From Oenanthe sinensis (lineage: Eukaryota; Streptophyta; Magnoliopsida; Apiales; Apiaceae): a stretch of 64,000 bases of DNA. Below, piece after piece: positions 48,137-59,327 of this stretch (positions within the stretch are counted from its first letter, which is position 1; every line of letters begins with the position of its first letter). The notes below the pieces were generated by a model. It was not told where the DNA came from, searched no databases, and saw only the letters and a list, made by a program, of their open reading frames with translations. Where the stretch lies: the NCBI GenBank assembly GCA_028671895.1, contig CM053802.1, forward strand, positions 34,076,201-34,140,200, given 5' to 3'. The position numbers were made by a program, and so were the translations under genes.

Positions 48137-50082
48137 TTAATTTACCTTGAATCTGATTTCTGTTTTTGGTATGAAGACCTTGGGGTATTAGGTCTAGAAT
48201 ATGCATTTAGTTGACTGTCTACAATCTTGTTAGAATTGTTTTGCTTATGTGTGCATCAAGGCTGCTCATATCTGTTCTTTGAGCACTTGATTGTTATCTT
48301 ATCTACTTGTTTGATTAAGCTGTTTTCCTGCTAATTAGTGTGTAGGTTGACCAAGTGGTCAGTGGTCACTCTAGTAACACTTTTGTTGTCTTCCATTATC
48401 TGCAAATGTCTGAAGTATCAGCTGTAGTCTCTATGCAATGAAAATTTGGTTTTAGTTCACTTGATCTTAAATTGTTTCTGTATACTAACCAACACATTAA
48501 GTTTACAGGTTGCAGTTGGATTGCAAGAATGAGATGCTTGTCAACTAGTACTCATTTTTATTTGCTAATTATGTAAAGTGTAGATTAACACTTTAATTGA
48601 TTATGACAGCTGCAGGATCATTATTAGAATCATTGATACATATTTCCTGAGTTTGTTAAAACTGCTACAGCCTTTTCATTCATGTCACCAATGGTACAAT
48701 GTTTGCAGGATACAAAGAAGATGCAAGCTAGAATGATAAATTCTTAGTACTAATTTTTGGTACTCCTTGATTGACAGTTGTAAAGTGTAAAACAGTCAAG
48801 TGGTGTAATTTATATTCATTTTGACATCTCAAAATAATTATAGCAATCTGTTTATAGCAACTACTACAGTTTCAAGTTTAATTGTTCAAAAACATATAGG
48901 TTGTTCAGTCTACACATACTAACACTTCAATTATTCTCAGGTTGAAGATACTTGAACTTGCAGTTGTGGACTGACTATATCTCAAGGATTTATTGTAATC
49001 CACTGTTGGGATTGTTGTGTATTTAAACAATACACTCTATAACTGAAATTACTGCATTCTTTTGTGTATGCTACAGATGTTAAATTGATAATTAAGTACC
49101 TAGGTGTAATGAGCTTTGAAAATTTTGGGCCTAACAGTTGCTAATCATTCCCCATCCCCTGCACTTGAATTTCATATGCATGCTAGTCTACATAATTGTT
49201 TATGTCACTAGATTTCTCTTCGAAAAGTGTTTGTATTAACAAGTGTTAATATTTCGAAAAAGTGCAGAATTCAATGAGTTCACAGGTTAACATTTTGAAT
49301 GATCAACACTTGAATTATTAAAGCTTAAAACAGGTACCAAATTCGATTTATCTCAAGTGGAACTCTTGAATTTTTCCAGCAACTGGAAAACAAGGAAGCT
49401 TATTATTAAAAAGGGAAGTTGCAATTTCAAATTTAATATTTGAAATTAAAAAGGGAAGATCTCTCACTCTACTCACTTCAATTTTAATTGATGCTTAATT
49501 AGCAAGTTATCTTTCAAAAATCAATTACTATTTAAAAATATCTTTTTGATAGTTTGTCAAAAAGGGGAAGATGAGAGAGTAAAATTATTTATGAGAGAGT
49601 AAAACCATATTCTAAAAAGAGAGAGTTTTAAAATTTCTAAGGGAGTTAAAATTTTAAATTTTAACTAGAGTTCATTTTCAAAAATAGAACTCTCACATAT
49701 ATATAATATTCTTGCAGTATAAATGGAAAATTGATAACTGAATTGTTAATTCTCATCAAAACATGGAATGCACTTGGAACATATGGAATGGAGTATACCA
49801 AGCTGGAAATGGAAAAATGATAAGTATTAACTTATCAAGGGGTATATACTCAATTTTTCTTCTATGCATCCTACTTGCTGCATGATATTTATATGCTTAT
49901 TTGTTATGCATTTAAAACTGGAAAAGATTTTCAACACTGTAGGGGAAGTGTTAATTAGATTTTAATAATCTAAAAATGCATAAATTAGATAGTTGCATAC
50001 ACGTAGGGGAAGTTCTAGGCTGTCACACACAAATTTAATTTTACACTCGAATGTTTCGACAAAATATCAAAAAGGGGAAGAT
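48137..50082 (+). other. Element E 3' non-coding region with multiple polypurine tracts
   Basis: 1.95 kb without a gene. From about 49400 it carries repeated purine tracts of 'aaaaagggaag' or 'aggggaag' form (about 49408, 49447, 49558, 49942, 50005) before the terminal one at 50068. A 14-base copy of the LTR-end/PBS junction lies at 49128-49141. Confidence 0.8.
50068..50082 (+). other. Terminal polypurine tract of element E
   Basis: aaaaaggggaagat abuts the 3' LTR start TGTGAGATAC. It would prime plus-strand DNA. Similar tracts upstream form the multiple-PPT pattern described for Sireviruses. Confidence 0.9.
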
Positions 50083-53000
50083 TGTGAGATACAGCCTTTT
50101 CATTAGGTTTTGATTAATTTTGTCTTAACGCTAAGTGTAAATTAAATTAGGGTTAGGAAGTTACTAATTAATATAGTAATCCTCCCTTAGGTTATTCGAA
50201 GTGATAGTCAACGAGTGGAAAGTCAAATTTGGTCAAACTATTTTATAAACGAAACAAAATGATTTTCTCTCGACATATAATTAGACAAGATTTATCAAAA
50301 TAATGATAAAATCAAATCTAATTTATATATGTGATATTTTGAGGCAAAGACTGAAGATGAACAAATATTGTATTTTTGACACTACTTTTACGAAACAGAA
50401 AATGTGTTATTAAATTAAAAGAGTGTCTGTTTTTAAAGGTTTTCAAGGGAATATATTATGAATATATTTTCTAAATTTATTTGTTCAAATTGTCTTCAAC
50501 AAAGTCCTGCCCAAATGTAAAATGCAGATTTTATCCCGAAAGTCCCTAACTGTCTTATTTATTCGGATAAAATGTGTTTTAATTCAAGCATAAATATTCC
50601 TTAGACTTTATAGTCATTATTAATTTAGGAATATTATGTTTGAATATATTTCAAGTCAAAACTTTAGTCCAAACGTCGACAAGTTCCGACAAATGGCTAT
50701 CGAATATTGTTTCGGGCTGTAGAGACAACGAAACGATCTTTTTCTCAAAATAATAGCTACACATGTCCAATTGACTTGAAACTTGGGGAATGTCACTAGA
50801 ATATTTAAAAAGAATTTTAGGATTTTTTTCATGATTTTTGGGTGACTTTTATTTTTGGCCTGTACTTTCGATACGTAATTGATTGTTCGGTTAATTAAAA
50901 GTCAATGAAGGTCAACTCCAAATTGAGTAGGATTTTGACCATGACCTACTTGGAATATTTCCAGATGGTTCCCAAATTTTCATAATTTTTGGAGCATGTT
51001 TTGAAAAACGTCATATTCGTCATTGTATCGTTCAGTTTCGCATTTATTAGCTTTATCAATTAACTGAATGTTGTTTGCACGTTTTTTCATGCATCCTAGT
51101 GGCTTAGTACTGCTGAGGGAACACAAATTTGAATTTTTGTACCATACCTTATCCCTTTGTACTTTATGTCTCCCCATCCCCCACCAAAAACCCTAATCTC
51201 TTTCTTTAAATACACCCCCACCCCCCACACTTCTCCTCAAGCCATTTGAGCCAAGTAAATGCTGCATTTTTCTCTCCAAGAACACTCTCTAGTCCAGAAA
51301 TACTTCATCTCTTAGAGTTCTTGAGTTATAAGCTTAGTTCATCCATAGATCTAACCCCTACCAAGCTTATAAACACATTTACATGCTCATTTAACACACA
51401 CATCACACAAGTATCTTTAGGCTACCCACTTACCATATCTTAGCAGCCCCTAGACTTGTTTTGTTGCCCCCAAAGTTGTACCAAAAGTTAAGATTCCGGC
51501 CATTTTCCGGCGACTTTTTCCGGCAACCCTTTTTGTGTGTTTTAGGCTTCAAACTAGCTTTATCTCTTGATTTCTCTCTAGATCTCAAGGGTTATAAGTT
51601 GGTTCTATAGATTATATATATAATATCAGTTGGTACATGTTTAGTAGTGTATACACCTTGCTTGCTTGATTTTTAAGTGTGTACACGAACTCTTGTACAA
51701 GATCCTAACTCGTATCCCTTGATTTCGTAAGAAATATTGTTGTCTCTCACTATAGAGCACAAGGGTCATAAGTTAGTTATTTCTTGTCTATATTATATAT
51801 ATAATATTCAGCCCTAATAATATATACAAGAGCTTGCTTTGTTTGATTTGTTGCAAGTATATATATTTGGCCTTGTTCCTCATTTTTATATATACACGAG
51901 CTTTAATCTTCTCTTCTATTCTCGTATATATAAAGAGTGAACTAAATAGTTGTTAATATCCTTAAACTTATAATTTAAGGGTTAGATACAACGACCATTT
52001 ACTTTAACTCCGAGTCGAGGCTAGTTGTATAAGTCAATATATATACGACATAAGCAAAAGGCTTCCTTGTTGAGTTTTAGTATCTAAACCAAGCTCTTAT
52101 TCCGGGTTTGAACCGAATGGTATAAATCTCATATAGAGATATAAACTAAAGGCTCCTCGAATATTTGCAAGGTAGCTCACTTCAATTCCGAGTTGAGTTT
52201 TTGTGTATAAGTCGAGGTACGACATAAACATAAATACTCCTTGTTGAATTACAAAGTGAAAGAAACCAACATACATTCCGAGTAATAATATTTCGAATAA
52301 GTCTCCTATATTATTTAGAGACATAATCGAATCAAACTCGTAGAATATTTGTAGGTTTATTATTGATTGTTTTAAGGCCATAGTTTAGTAGTAGTGTTAA
52401 GGCCTTATAAACAAAGTAGTTAGAAAACGTACTTGATCTCATTCAAGTCAAAAATATTTGGTCTATATCTTGACCTTATATTTCCTATATATATACTATA
52501 TATATATTTACATTCCGTACTTGCATTGCATCATACGCTTTACATAACGCAATTTACTTTAGCACGTTTACTTTAAAGTACTTGCATTCATACGCTTTAC
52601 ATACGCAATTTACTTTAGCATACGCATTTACTTTACTGCATACACGTTAGCACACAACGTGTGGTTCGTCCTTCTGACTAAGTGACTTACCCTTTCGAGT
52701 GGTTCGTCCTTGTCTCTAGGTGACTTACCCCGACTCACATTTATATATACTGTTGCTTCGGCTATTTTATATATATATTTGTTTGTCACCTTGGTCTAGT
52801 ACTGTAACATACTAGTCCACCACTTTCTTTTCTGAAACAGGGATATTAAAAGTCGTAGTACTTGTTGTCTAGACTTTGTTAGTGAGGTGAAAGTGAAGTG
52901 AGGTGATCCTTGTTCTAAGACCCAAGTCCTAGACACGCCGACGGGGAGTTGGGTGTCTTTGCACCGTGAGGAAAAGGAAAGACCCAAGACCTAAGACCCA

Positions 53001-53679
53001 GATCCAAGACCTACATTGTAGTAGAGGAACATAGTCTACGCAGGGATTTTTACGTATCTTTGAGGAGGTAAAGGGGAAGTTACGCTCCAAGATAAGGTCG
53101 TAAGGGATACTACGTGACTGTGAAGAGGTAACGGGGAGTTACGCTCTAAGACCAGTTCGTAGGGGTACTACTTGCCTGTGAAGAGGTAACGGGGAGTTAC
53201 GCTCTAAGACCAGCTTGTAGGGGTTCTACTTTGATTGTGAGGAGGTAACGGGGAGTTACGCTCCAAGATAAATCAAGTAGGTTTTGCTTTGTATTTTGAG
53301 GGGTTAACGGGTAGTTAAGGTCCAAGATAAATACTAAGTGTTGTAAAAGGCTTCTCCGCCATTATAAGGAGTACATCTTTTTATAGTGGAAAATCTCGAG
53401 TTCAGGGAGGGACTCGGGGACTGGACTAGGGGTGAGCGGATCCGTTAGGGGATTGCGCCATCGCAAACCAGGATAAAAATTCCTTTGTGTACTCTATTTC
53501 TTTTCTCTGCTCTTATTTTCCGCACTTGTATTACTAGTTGACTGGTAATATTTAAAAAGGAGAAAAGAAAATTTTAAAACGCCAAGCTCAATTTTTTTTA
53601 AAAAAAAAAAAAAAAAAAAAAAGGGTATTAAGCTATTCAACCCCCCTTCTAGCTTATACCTCCCATTTCGGGCCTAACA
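50083..53679 (+). repeat. Element E 3' LTR, 3,597 bp
   Basis: Constant offset of 16,063 from the 5' LTR until the A-run (23 A here, 20 there). No substitution was seen in the blocks compared. It contains the same arrays, palindrome and chance frames. Confidence 0.95.
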
Positions 53680-53684
53680 GACTC
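53680..53684. repeat. Right TSD (GACTC) of element E
   Basis: Matches 34015-34019. Element C pol continues with 'aaatcaaacatacctttgg'. Confidence 0.92.
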
Positions 53685-54095
53685 AAATCAAACATACCTT
53701 TGGCACTGTCGTTTAGGCCATATAAATGAGAAGCGCATTTCCAAGTTACATCAAGATGGATACTTGGATAAGTTTGATTTTGAATCATACGAAGCATGTG
53801 AACCATGTCTCATTGGAAAAATGACTAAAGCTCCTTTTACTAAACAAGGTGAAAGGGCCACTGAACGATTAGAACTAATACATAGTGACGTATGTGGTCC
53901 TATGCGTACTATGGCAATAGGTGGCTTTTACTACTTTATCACGTTTACTGATGATTTCAGTAGATATGGATATGTGTATCTTATGAAGAACAAATCTGAT
54001 TCTTTTGAAAAGTTCAAAGAATACAAAGCTGAAGTAGAAAAGAAAACTAGCAGAAGTATTAAGACTCTACAATCTGATCGTGGGGGGGGGGGGAA
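53685..54095 (+). pseudogene. pol: Element C GAG-pre-integrase and integrase, first part
   Basis: The frame reads 'YLWHCRLGHINEKRISKL', then 'ACEPCLIGKM' (the HHCC zinc region), then 'LELIHSDVCGPM' with the first integrase Asp, and 'FTDDFSRYGYVYLM'. It reaches 'LQSDRGG', the second Asp, where a 12-G run (54082-54093) stands and element D is inserted. The rest of integrase is at 62739. Removing E joins this to the protease region before 34020. Confidence 0.9.
54091..54095. repeat. Left TSD (GGGAA) of element D
   Basis: GGGAA precedes TGAAGGGTTT and recurs at 62734-62738. Confidence 0.9.
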
Positions 54096-55699
54096 TGAAG
54101 GGTTTCGGGCATGAAAACGCAGCGGAATTAACATAAAAACAATAAAAAAAATCGACACCCAATCGCAGGATCCATGTATAACGTTGGATGATTATAGTGA
54201 AGAAGTCTGTACCTTAACAAAGCTTTCGTATGCTATTTAATGGAGGTTCAGAAAGATGAATCACAGCAGTCCTTTCTTGCAAAGATTTGCTCTCTAAAGA
54301 AGTCCATACGAACGCCCGATCGTCCTACGATCACCGGAGTCGGTACTAGCCGAATTGTTTGCCTCTCTCTCTCTCTCTCTCTCTTTCTCTAGCCTCTCTT
54401 GATGTTAAGCAGCTAGGGTTTTTTCTCTAAAATGAAATTTGATGATTAAACCCTAATATTATACATCATTATGTATATATAGGGGAGAGAGAGATTTTGG
54501 GCCTAACCCTAATCCATGTGGTTTCCAAAACCCATTATGACTTTGGATTATTATTATTATTATTAAATCTGAATTCTAATATAATTAATCAAGTCTCACT
54601 TAATTAATTCAATAATTAAATTCGAATAATAATAATACTTATTAAATCTGAATTCTAATATAATTAATCAAGTCCCACTTAATTAATTTAATAATTAAAT
54701 TCGAATAAACAATAATATATTTAAATTCGTAATTTAAATAAACCTCCGTTTTGACGTTCTTTGTGTGTGACCCTTTAGGTTATTATTACGTTGGCAATAA
54801 TTTTATTATCTAATAATAAAATTATAAACAATGAGCGGCATCTAGTAATACATCATTGCTACCCAAGTAACAATAATAATTGGTTATTCAATTAAACCTT
54901 TCGTGAATAATGTGCAATGTAATATAATTCCTTTAACCTTATATTATAGATAAAACTCGAGGCATGTATAGTGTCATCCTCTTCAACGTTTAATCTTGGT
55001 TTCCTTGATCAATGAGTAGACTATTTAAACAAATCAATATTTGAGCATGACCATGCATTTCATAGTCTCACTCAATCAAGAGGCCAATAATATCACTCCT
55101 AGAATTGGAGGGTTAAATCTTATATCTATCATTCATATTCCCCATATAATTCATAGCATACCCAATGTCCACCTTTATCATTACCCGGTTAAAGGTAACT
55201 TTGAGTGTAATCAAAGTATATTAATTCTCGTATAGAAATATAATGATTTCAAGTCAGAGGATCATTACATCATTATCACTATGAGATTTCTTATGACACT
55301 TATTAACATGTAGAATCTCACGGCGGGTCTTTCCAGTGTCATGTATTAATACATACACTTATGTTCTTGACTTTAGTATCACCATACCTATGACCAATGA
55401 GATGTGGTCATCTATCAACAAACATACTAGTCTTATTGCATTATTACTGTCCTTAAATAATAATACTTGACTAGGGAATTTTAGGAATAAAATACTATTC
55501 ATATAATCTCATTTTTAAGTCACATACTTAAAGATATATATTACGTATTAATATTCCAAGGACATTTATTATTCTTTCAAGTTATGACGCAGTAAATAAA
55601 GACATAATAAATATTAATTAAATAATCACATAAAACATAATCCTTAATTGTTTTCAATAAAACATTAAAAGTATTGTCTCTAGGACACCAATACTAACA
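54096..55699 (-). repeat. Element D 3' LTR (left), 1,604 bp
   Basis: TGAAGGGTTT ... ATACTAACA. Direct repeat of 61129-62733. Contains a (CT)n run at about 54362-54383. The 64-codon frame at 55041 is repeated in the other LTR and in C and is probably not a gene. Confidence 0.92.
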
Positions 55700-55712
55700 A
55701 TCTCCCACTTGT
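55700..55712 (-). other. Polypurine tract of element D
   Basis: On minus it reads caagtgggagatt, directly before the 3' LTR. Typical Copia PPT. Confidence 0.8.
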
Positions 55713-55713
55713 A

Positions 55714-56937
55714 CTAGAGCCAATCTCTCATGTATCTAATACACATGGAACTAGTATGACCTTCGTGCTTCTGCTGCGACAAAGCCTTAGTCAGTGGGTC
55801 TGCATTATTCTTATTAGTATGCACTTTACATATATGTATATCTCCTTGATCATTAATCTCATTAATTAGGTGATATCTCCTAAGTACATCCCCAAACAAT
55901 CTCCTTGGCTGCTTCATAAGCATCAATATACCCAGACTCTATTGTAGAATCAACAACTGTCTCTGCTGTGAACCATTCCAGCACACAATATCTCCATTTA
56001 GACAAGACACAAATCCAGACTGAGAAATCGAATCATCCTTGTCTGTCTAGAAACTAGCGTCGGTGTAACCTTTTACAACCAGCTTATCTTCTCCTCCATA
56101 TACCAAGAATTAATCTTTAGTCCTCTTCAAGTACTTAAGAATATTCTTGACTGCTGTCCAGTGACCTTCACCTGGAATAGATTAGTATCTACTCTGACTC
56201 AGGCCGATCATTCTTCTTGATCTATCTCTATAGATCTTGATACCTAAAATATAGGTCGCTTCGCCTAAGTCTTTCATTGAGAAATTCTTACTCAACCAAG
56301 TCTTAACAGCCTGTAAAGAAGGAATGTCATTCCCTATTATTAATATATCATCAACATATAATTATAGGAATGCCACATTGCTCCCACTTACCTTCTTGTA
56401 AACACATGGTTCATCTTCATTTTGAATAAACCCAAACTCTTTGACAGTTTCATCAAAACGAATGTTCCATCTCCTTGAGGCTTGTTTCAATCCATAAATG
56501 GATCGACGCAGCTTACATACCTTTACAGCATTCTTTGGATCAACAAAACCTTCAGGCTGTGTCATATACACATCCATATCTTCTTCAAGGCTCCCATTTA
56601 AGAAAGCGGTTTTGACATCCATCTGTCAGATTTCATAATCATAGTAAGCATCTATAGCAAGCAAAATCCTGATAGACTTGACCATAGCCACTGGTGAAAA
56701 AGTCTCATCATAGTCAATACCATGAATTTGCTTGAAACCTTTTGCCACCAATCGTGCCTTATAGGTTTGTACATTACCATCCATGTCGGTCTTCTTCTTG
56801 AAAACCCACTTGCACACTATAGGTTTTACCCCTTTAGGTGGATCAACTAAAGTCCATACTTGATTAGTATACATGGATTCCATCTCAGATTTCATGGCAT
56901 CCAGCCATCTCTTGGATTCTGGAGTGTTCATAGCATC
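55714..56937 (-). pseudogene. pol: Element D reverse transcriptase and RNase H
   Basis: Minus frame 56931-56626 gives 'WKWVFKKKTDMDG'-type RT start (CKWVFKKKTDMDG), 'YKARLVAKGFKQIHGIDYDE' and 'VAMVKSIRILLAI'. A TGA replaces Trp before 'QMDVKTAF'. Frame 56622-56362 continues with 'FLNGSLEEDMDVYMTQPEGF' and 'YGLKQASRRW', and a TAA falls just before the YVDD box. RNase H is scrambled between about 56350 and 55930. The last part (55926-55714) shows 'HICKVHTNKNNADPLTKALS', the usual Copia RNase H end. It is dead. Confidence 0.87.
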
Positions 56938-58037
56938 TTAGTAGGTGAGAGGCTCATCTTCGTCGATAAGCATCACATCACCATCTTGAGTTAAGAGAAA
57001 TCCATAATATCTCTCAGGCTCATGGCGAATCCTACTAGACTTACGAATAACCTGTGTTTCATGAGCAGTGTTGTGGTCTTGTACATCCTGCTCAAGTTCC
57101 TCCATTGGTTCAATGTTATCTTGTGGGCCTTGAACTTCATCGAGATCTATTATCCTCCCACTGTTTTTCTTCGAAAGCATTTCTCTTTCAAGAAAAACTG
57201 TAGTTCGAGCAATAAACACTTTGTTCTCGGAAGGATTATAAAATAAATAACCCTTTGTTTCAATTGGGTATCCCACAAAATTATATTTGTCTGATTTAGG
57301 TCCTAGCTTGTCAGAAGTTAAACGTTTCACAAACGCTTCACATCCCCATATTTTCATAAATGACATGCTATGACGTTTCTTAGTCCATATCTCATATGGA
57401 GTCTTCTGAACCGTTTTAGTAGGAACTCGGTTAAGTGTATAAGCAGCCGTCTCCAGGGCGTAGCCCCAGAAACTAATTGGAAGATCTGCATGACTCATCA
57501 TCGATCGTACCATGTCCAACAAAGTACGATTCCTCCTTTCAGAAACTCCATTCCATTATGGTGTTCCGGGAGGAGTGAGTTGTGATACACTACCACACTC
57601 TTTTAATAAACTCTTAAATTCATGGCTTAAGTATTCACCTCCACGATCAGATCGTAGAGTCCTAATACTTCCGCCAGTTTGCTTTTCTAATTCAGCTTTG
57701 TTTCTTTGAACTTTTCAAAAGAATCGGATTTGTTCTACATAAGATACACATATCTACTGAAATTATCAGTAAACGTGATAAAGTAGTAAAAGCCACCTCT
57801 TGTCATAGTACGCATAGGACCACATACATCACTATGTATAAGTTCTAATCGTTCAGTGGCCCTTTCACCTTGTCCAGTAAAAGGTGATTTAGTCATTTTT
57901 CCAATGAGACAAGGTTCGCATGCTTCGTATGATTCAAAGTCAAACTTATCCAAGTATCCATCCTTATGTAACTTGGAAATGCGCTTCTCATTTATATGGC
58001 CTAAATGACAGTGCCAGAGGTATGTTTGATTAGTCAT
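56938..58037 (-). pseudogene. pol: Element D integrase
   Basis: Minus frame 58037-57735 gives the HHCC zinc region ('LWHCHLGHINEKR', 'ACEPCLIGKM') and 'LIHSDVCGPM'. A stop and shift follow 'RYVYLM'. The SDRGG and GTPQ regions lie near 57545-57660, with CAA changed to TAA inside 'GTPQ.NGVSERR'. Frame 57522-56938 carries the integrase C-terminus ('FWGYALETAAYTLNRVPTK', 'KIWGCEAFVKRL') and ends at a TAA shared with element C at the same codon. Confidence 0.87.
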
Positions 58038-58422
58038 TTATTTTAAGACGTTTGTTATTCACATTATAGATAGGAGTGTCTAAATTAAGAACATTTAAAC
58101 CGTTAAATAAACGTGCAACCCCATAGGTAACATTATTCAAAGAAAAGGAACAACTATTATTCTGAATTAAAAATGCAAAACCTTTCTTGTCTAAACAAGA
58201 AACCGAAATAATGTTTCTGCAAATTGCAGGCACGTAAAAATAGTTCTCAAGTTCTAAAATAAGCCCAGTGGGCAATGATAAATAATAAGTCCCTACAGCT
58301 AAAACAGCAATCTTTACTCCATTGCCAACTCGTAGGTCGACCTCTCCTTTAGCCAAAGTCCTACTCCTTTGTAGTTCATGTACATTTATACAAATGTGAG
58401 AACCACATCCAGTATCCAATAC
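58030..58422 (-). pseudogene. pol: Element D protease
   Basis: The frame reads 'LDTGCGSHICINVHELQRSR' with the DTG active site, preceded by TGA in place of the Trp codon of 'STSWVLDTG'. It then gives 'DLRVGNGVKIAVLAVGTYYL' and runs to a stop at 58030 by a small shift. Confidence 0.87.
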
Positions 58423-59327
58423 TCATGATGTAGAAGTTGACAAATTGACCTCTATAACATAAATACCTGAATCAGAAGCTTGACCAGCCTTCTTCTTCTT
58501 CAGATCCTCCAAATAAGCATGACAGTTTCTCTTCCAATGACCTGGTTTACCATAGTAGTGAAAATCACCCTTTGCAACAACACCCTTAGGCTTTAAAGCC
58601 TGTTTGGGATTAGTCTTTGGCTTGGGACCAGAAGCAGATCCAATCTTCTTCTTTCCCTTCCATTTTCCTTTCCTATTAGCCTTACCTTTGTTATCTACCA
58701 TCAACATGGCAGCAGGTTCAGCCTTTTCATGTTGTTTTCAGTAGTTCGTAACATGGCCAACAATTCAGTGGGTGTTTTGTCTATCTCATTCATATTGTAG
58801 TTCATAACAAAATGAGTATAGTTGTGGTTCAAAGATTGCAAGATTAAGTCAATCTGAGCTTCCAAACCAATCGGGAAACCCAAAGTATCAAAATACTCAA
58901 TATAACCTATCATCTTCAGAACATGTGGTTGAACAGGTTCACGCTCTCCCTGTTTGCAAGCATACAGTGCTTTGCTCGTGTCGAACCTTTCTTGACGAGC
59001 TTGTCCCTCAAACATTCTTTGAAGGTGTTCCATCATCTCATAAGCATCCGTATGCTCATGTTGTTTTTTAAGCTCAGCATTCATGGTTGCCAGCATGAGA
59101 CATGCAATATCATTCACATCATCAATATGCCTCTGATAAGCATTTTGCTGAACGCGAGTTGCATTCTCAGCAGGAGGAGAAGGTGAAGGAATTTCAATGA
59201 CATGGAGCTTACGCTCTTGCCTGAGGACAATCCTCAAATTCCTATACCAATCCAGGAAGTTAGTTCCTATCAGCTTGTCCTTCTCAAGGGTTGCTCGTAC
59301 GGAGAAAGTATTTGTATTGTTTGCCAT
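58423..59327 (-). pseudogene. gag: Element D gag
   Basis: ATG at 59327 (minus) opens 208 codons: 'TLEKDKLIGTNFLDWYRNLR', 'CLMLATMNAELKKQHEH', 'VLKMIGYIEYFDTLGFPIG' and 'NYNMNEIDKTPTELLAMLRT'. A frameshift near 58705 moves the rest to frame 58707-58423, with a Lys-rich stretch and a zinc knuckle. Two of the expected knuckle cysteines are replaced (FHYYGKPGHWKRNC), which should abolish zinc binding. It gives the best view of this family's gag. Confidence 0.9.

Larger units (their letters stand above)
34020..53679 (+). mobile_element. Element E: intact 19.66 kb Sirevirus-type Ty1/Copia retrotransposon
   Basis: A perfect TSD (GACTC) flanks two direct LTRs of 3,594 and 3,597 bp. In every block I compared they are identical; the 3-bp difference is the length of one A-run (20 against 23). 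It has PBS, intact gag (37693-40542), intact pol (from 40555 to 43638), a third ORF (46787-48136) and several PPT-like tracts before the 3' LTR. Multiple PPTs, a coiled-coil gag and an extra ORF are known Sirevirus hallmarks. It is large for Copia. Identical LTRs and whole ORFs indicate a very recent insertion and possible activity. Confidence 0.95.

Noticed and set aside
54362..54383. CT run in D LTR as a functional element
   Set aside because: Simple repeat of different length in the two LTRs. Ordinary microsatellite behaviour.
55041..55235. 64-codon frame seen in several C/D LTRs (29815 minus, 55041, 62075)
   Set aside because: Conserved only because the LTRs are related. Antisense to the likely transcript and without a motif.
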